Positions 59,365 to 64,000 of a DNA stretch of 64,000 nucleotides are shown in pieces. The stretch covers positions 7,254,001 to 7,318,000 of the forward strand of contig JBHGNT010000021.1 in the NCBI GenBank assembly GCA_043228905.1. Direction: 5' to 3'. Made by a program: the position numbers and the translations under genes. A model generated the notes under the pieces. It was not told the DNA's origin, made no database searches, and worked only from the letters and a program-made list of their open reading frames with translations. Every line of letters starts with the position of its first letter. Position 1 is the first letter of the stretch. Origin of the DNA: Azolla caroliniana. Its lineage: Eukaryota > Polypodiophyta.

Positions 59365-60766
59365 TGAAAAGCTAGGGTTTAGGATATGGTTTCTTTTCTT
59401 CCTTGTGGATTGAATAAATATATGCAAAGAGTAGGCTACCTTAATGCATATGGCTATGGCTATAGATGTGATTGAATGTATAAGAAATGAAGGAGAAGGA
59501 AAAAAACAGGAGAGATATGGAAATGGTGAAATGAGAGAGAGGTTATGAAGAAAACCCTAAAGCTTTTGCTGGTGATTTTAATGGTGAAGAAAGGAAGAAG
59601 AAAAAGGCAGAGCATTAAACAGAGATTAATGAAGAGAGTGGAAGCATGGAGTAATGCTCTGTTTAAGGCTTGCAGGAAAACACACACATACACACAGAGA
59701 AATTATAGTAAAAATAAAACAAAGAGAGCTAATAAATAAACAAATAGGCGGAGATGAAAATGTTTATAAGAAAAAGAAAACAGAGATAAATACGAACAAA
59801 AAAGCAGAGGAAATAAAGAAAATAAAAGTAAAACAAAGGATGGAAGAAAAAGAATTAGATATGTTTTTAGATAACCGACTTGAAAATTCAGAACCCAAAA
59901 TTATATATACATATAAGTGTGTATATATTAAATTTATTTATTAGATATTATATTTTTCACCATAGCCATTTCCTACATTCACAACAGTAGAAAAAAAAAA
60001 GTGAGCATTTATATTCTTCTTCTATGCTTTCCTTTTCTCCATTTTTTTTGGGTTTTATGTTTTTACCATAGATAGACAGAGGGAAATGAAATTTTAATTA
60101 CTTCATTGATTTAAAGATTAGGCTTTCCTTTTCGAATTTGTTACTGAGAGCGAGTCGGTTTTTTTAATATTGATGATTCCCTCGATTTAGTAAGGCCTTC
60201 GTCTTTTCCGGATTTAATTAAAAATTGAATGAAAGAAGGGTTGGGAAGACATTGTCAGAATTGTTTTCTACAGTTTTTTGTTTTGTTTTCTTACTGTGTT
60301 ATACATATACATACACACAGAAAACGGAAATCTAGGCTTATGTTTTCTGTATTTTAAGATGGAACGGATAGTCGCGTGTACAGAATCCAGAACACAGAGA
60401 GACAGAGAAGTAAAACACGCACCCAAAAAAGCAAAAAACACAAACAAACAAAAATTACCCCCAAAAATTAAAGAGAAAATGGAAAAGATGGGGCAATTCA
60501 TTGTTGTTTACATTCTGTTATCCTTTCTTTTCTGTTTTTTTTTCATTTTACTTTTACCATTCTGAGAGAGAAGGGAAGGAGCTCGCCTCATCCATAGCCA
60601 CACACACACACACAGAGACCCGCCATGAAAGCAGAGATTGAGAAAAGCATAACACACAGAGATACACAGACAGACAGACAGACAGACAGACCAGAAGAGA
60701 AATTTCCCGCCTTTTTTTGGGCGGACGGTTTCACACTTGGGCGGGTTAACGTTTAATGGGTGAAGG

Positions 60767-60782
60767 CGGGGGGGGGGGGGGG
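60767..60782. repeat. G homopolymer
   Basis: An uninterrupted run of about 16 G next to 'gggcgggtt'. Confidence 0.9.
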
Positions 60783-61826
60783 CATATTGCTCGGGGCCAG
60801 TCGAGCTTCCGAAAGAAAGGAAACCGAACCCCGGCCGGATTACGTATGTATGTGTGTGTGTATATACTGTGTCTAGTTAGGAATGGATTTCTCTCCATTC
60901 GTACGTAGCTTGCGAATAGTTGAGAGCCATCTCCTGATCGATACCATTGTCTGTCACGTCAGATGAGAATCCTGCTAGATAACGCCACCTGACATGGCCT
61001 CCTGCAACAAGGTGCTTCACATGTTGTTTTGGTGTCATTGAGTACTACTGTGTGTTTGTATCGTATTGTGTATTGTATTGTGAATCGTGATGTAAATAGA
61101 TAGATGGATGGATAGATGCGTGTATGTTAAGGGGGGAGGTGGGGTTTGCTTTGTGGGTGCTTGGAAGAGAGGAGAGTGGGGGCTCGAAGGTTCTCCCCCG
61201 GGCCTCCGTAGCAATGTAATCTGGCTCGTGAATCATTATGAGATGACTACAAGATTCGCAAAGATAAAATAATAGTAGAACCATGAATCCATTGTAATGA
61301 AACGATGCTATGTAGCTTGACAAGCTCGATAAATAACGTGAATAGTTTTCCGTCTTGGTTAAAGTAAACTTCACGAATGCGAGACGTTCTCGGACAAATA
61401 GTTGGGAGTCTCTTTAGAAATGAAATAAAAGCGAACGGCATAAAAGATCCTATGGTGAATGGTGAACAATTTTATCCTCCCCTTGTTGGTAGAAAGCTAA
61501 ATAGGTTGAGTGCATCGTTAAAGGTTAAATATGACGATCATGTCAATTAGATGTTATTGGCAAATCACGAGATAATTGTTGAATTATGAATCATTGATTA
61601 TGCATGTTAAGTTGTGACATGGAGTATATATTGTAGACTAGGTAATGGAAATGACGCTTGAAATCATTTCTTCCCGCTTTGCTCCATGAATGAAGTTAAC
61701 AATTATACTCATTTGAAATAATGTTGCATTTAATTACCAAGGGGGAAACGGAAGCCTATTCTTCAGGCACATGAATGACAATAAAGTCATATTGTATGGT
61801 AAAGTCATCCAAATATGTATGTAGAC

Positions 61827-61863
61827 TTTTTTTTTTTTTTGGAGGGGGGGGGGGGGGGGGGGG
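61827..61863. repeat. T run followed by G run
   Basis: About 14 T, GGAGG, then about 16 G. A third long G run in this window. Confidence 0.9.
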
Positions 61864-63532
61864 AGGAGGAGCTAGAAAGCAACCTTGGGTAGAAATGCTT
61901 ATCCAATGAGCTTAAGACAACAACAATTGGGAATTGGACAACGACATTTTCGAGTGTTGTTTTTGTTATGAAGGATGTAAAATCCTTTAATAGCGATAGG
62001 TTTAATGTCCTTGCAAATGTGAAGGACATTGATTCCAAATTTGGTGACAAGATGGTTGACTATTATGAACAATCCCGCTAATAAACATACACTGGTGATT
62101 GCATTATTCGATGGTCAAGTGAAGCAAGTACCGTCAACTTTTAAGAGTACTACTTCTAGGGTGTCCATGTGTTTTGTCGTGTCATTTTATGCTTCAAGAT
62201 CAGTGAAGCTATATTGGAGCATTGGCACCCATGAAGTTCCTATTGACTAAAAGGTTTGTCCTACCTACTTCACATATGACATAATATATGCCTTGTCGGT
62301 TCATTGGCATGAAGTTCAAGTGGGAAACACCATAGAGTTTGTGACACAAGCAAGAGAGGATGCCAATTACTATTGGGTGTGTCAATAGAACAAAGTAGCA
62401 AATTAAGGGAACCATCTTTCAAATCTCACTCTTACTCTAAAATAAACAATGAAAAATATATTAATTAAAGTGCTTTATCACTTTGTGTTAAAATTAGGAC
62501 AACACCTTAAATCATCGACCAACAACACACTTTAATTGCTTATTGGAAATAACTAATTGTGATCGTTTATAAAAGTTAGAGCTCAAACACTTAAGATAAA
62601 GCTTTAGAACTCAAGAAGAAGAAGAATTGCATTAAGGAAAAAATTGAGATCTCACTTCATTCGTTTGTTGTGGTTAGCAAATGTTGAAGTGGGCAATGTA
62701 GTTTGATGACGTTAAAAGATGATTATGTATTTCATCAAATTATGGTTTATTTGGCAAAACTTGCAAAGTAAGCATTGTTACAAGGATGTTTGCACGTGAA
62801 TACTAACATCAACCTCAGGCGAATTGGTGTTTGATGGGTGGATAACATTGCTAATTGTAAGTACAAATATGTTGTATGATCATTCTGTATCGCCACTTTC
62901 GTGGCTCGCATCTAAAGCACAAATGAGTGGAATGTAGACAAATATTGTGCAAAGTGGTGGATAAATGTACAACATAGTTGGCTTTCTCAATTGTCGTTTC
63001 ACTACAAGTTGTTCATTTCGAGAGCGATAGTTTAGGGCTTTAAGCTTGGCCCTTAAGAGGAGAGGATTGACACCAAGCACATGGTTCTTTTGTATTGCTC
63101 AAATGGAAGACAAAATACATTGATACGTTCAATGCCTTATTGCACTGGAAATTTGGAAATAATTATCAGAAATAAGAAAAGTTTCATCGTCGTGTTATAT
63201 GATGCCTAAAAAATGTATCTTTAGCCAATATGTGCAGGCGAGGAGATGGAATTTATGTTCCAATTTTTTAGGTATCAAGGTTTGCAACATGATTGTAATA
63301 TGTGTAGTGCTTTCATGTTTGATGGTAGACATGGTGGTGTAAATGTATACATTAGAAAATTGAAATGCCGGCTTTATAGCAACTGGGGATGCTAGAGCAG
63401 GTGGGGATTGTTTCATCATGTGGGTATTCAATTTTTTTATAGCATTGGGGAATGTCCCTATACCTATGTAGGGAACAAGGACAATAATATTTTAATGGTG
63501 GTTTTTACACAATTAACTTAGTTGTATGGTTT

Positions 63533-63535
<3 letters not shown>

Positions 63536-63605
<70 letters not shown>

Positions 63606-63620
63606 TGAGTGAGTGAGGGA
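63536..63620. repeat. GA/GT/GA microsatellite
   Basis: (GA)n, then (GT)n, then (GA)n with GAGT units. Frames across it are artefacts. Confidence 0.95.
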
Positions 63621-64000
63621 ATAAATCTAAGGGGACAAAGTAAAAAGGCAAAAGTGAAGAAGAAACTTAATAGAGCAAGAAAGATAAGCTTTATCGTATT
63701 TTGCATTACTAGGCCCATTCACAATGGAGTGGCCAAAATGTCTTTTCCTTTTTATCTCTGCATTTAAACTTGTCCCTTTGGTATTGACATGGTTGGAAAA
63801 TGTATGGGATATAAAACGTACACCGAGTACTTTAACAAGTCAATCACCGCAAAAAAGATCCATAAAGTCTTTATCTTGTTAGGGTGTAGTCATTCTTGGA
63901 AATAGCCTTCTGTTGTTGAAGCTTGCAAGGTTGTGTCTTGGCAACAAACATATTGCTTGGATTTGCCAATGCCTCCTTTAGTATTTTTACATCTTATACA

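Larger units (their letters stand above)
59430..64000. other. Right-hand stretch without recognised gene
   Basis: The first 1.2 kb is purine/pyrimidine-biased, with CA and GACA microsatellites (60600-60690), and is likely promoter and leader sequence of the 58918-59364 gene or a non-coding exon. The rest is AT-rich. I tested the minus frame 61045-61374 and the plus region 62029-62415 and saw no domain. No tRNA or rRNA seen. Confidence 0.5.

Noticed and set aside
61150-61230. Possible tRNA around 'ggctcgaaggttctcccccggg'
   Set aside because: No acceptor stem or anticodon arm could be paired and the T-arm-like loop is wrong in length.

Overview
This is nuclear DNA from a land plant. The genes carry many introns with canonical GT-AG borders, their closest known relatives are plant proteins (a WAV2/BEM46-like hydrolase, a plant TBC Rab-GAP, a PLS-type PPR protein, a MAPK-substrate-like small protein), and the spaces between and inside genes are filled with Copia and gag-type LTR retrotransposons, LINE-like remnants and long microsatellites. 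One intron of over 12 kb, an intronless PPR gene and the heavy LTR load point to a large-genome plant, possibly a fern, but the species cannot be fixed from the window.

Genes in order: (1) the 3' exons of a thioredoxin-fold protein (4045-5810, +); (2) an intronless 660-residue PPR protein that stops inside the E region (6197-8179, -); (3) a five-exon TBC/Rab-GAP gene, 805 residues, with both catalytic fingers (12025-15666, +); (4) a seven-exon WAV2/BEM46 alpha/beta-hydrolase, 323 residues (17538-32902, -), whose fifth intron is 12.6 kb of nested transposons; (5) an eleven-exon gene for a 620-residue protein with an ectodomain, an EGF-like module, one membrane span and a cytosolic RING-H2 finger (50588-56947, +); (6) a single-exon 148-residue protein like the plant MAPK kinase substrate (MASS) family (58918-59364, -). 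Exon joins were checked by phase; each multi-exon gene gives one uninterrupted frame.

The mobile part has two blocks. Inside the WAV2 intron (18.05-30.62 kb) lie two inverted copies of a LINE ORF1-like segment flanking a Copia gag/protease fragment, then a sense Copia fragment, an antisense Copia, and a second sense Copia fragment that repeats the last 200 bases of the first. Between 36.18 and 47.01 kb is a nested stack, readable from 5-bp target duplications: an outer LTR contains a solo LTR (GATCG), which contains a gag-only element with head-to-head LTRs (AGAGA), which contains a full-length Copia (CTCTG), whose reverse transcriptase gene is split by a solo LTR of its own family (AATAT).

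The genes do not form a pathway or cluster; they are ordinary independent plant loci. The two most notable items are the EGF/transmembrane/RING-H2 protein, a receptor-like ubiquitin ligase architecture, and the retrotransposon stack with its gag-only element.
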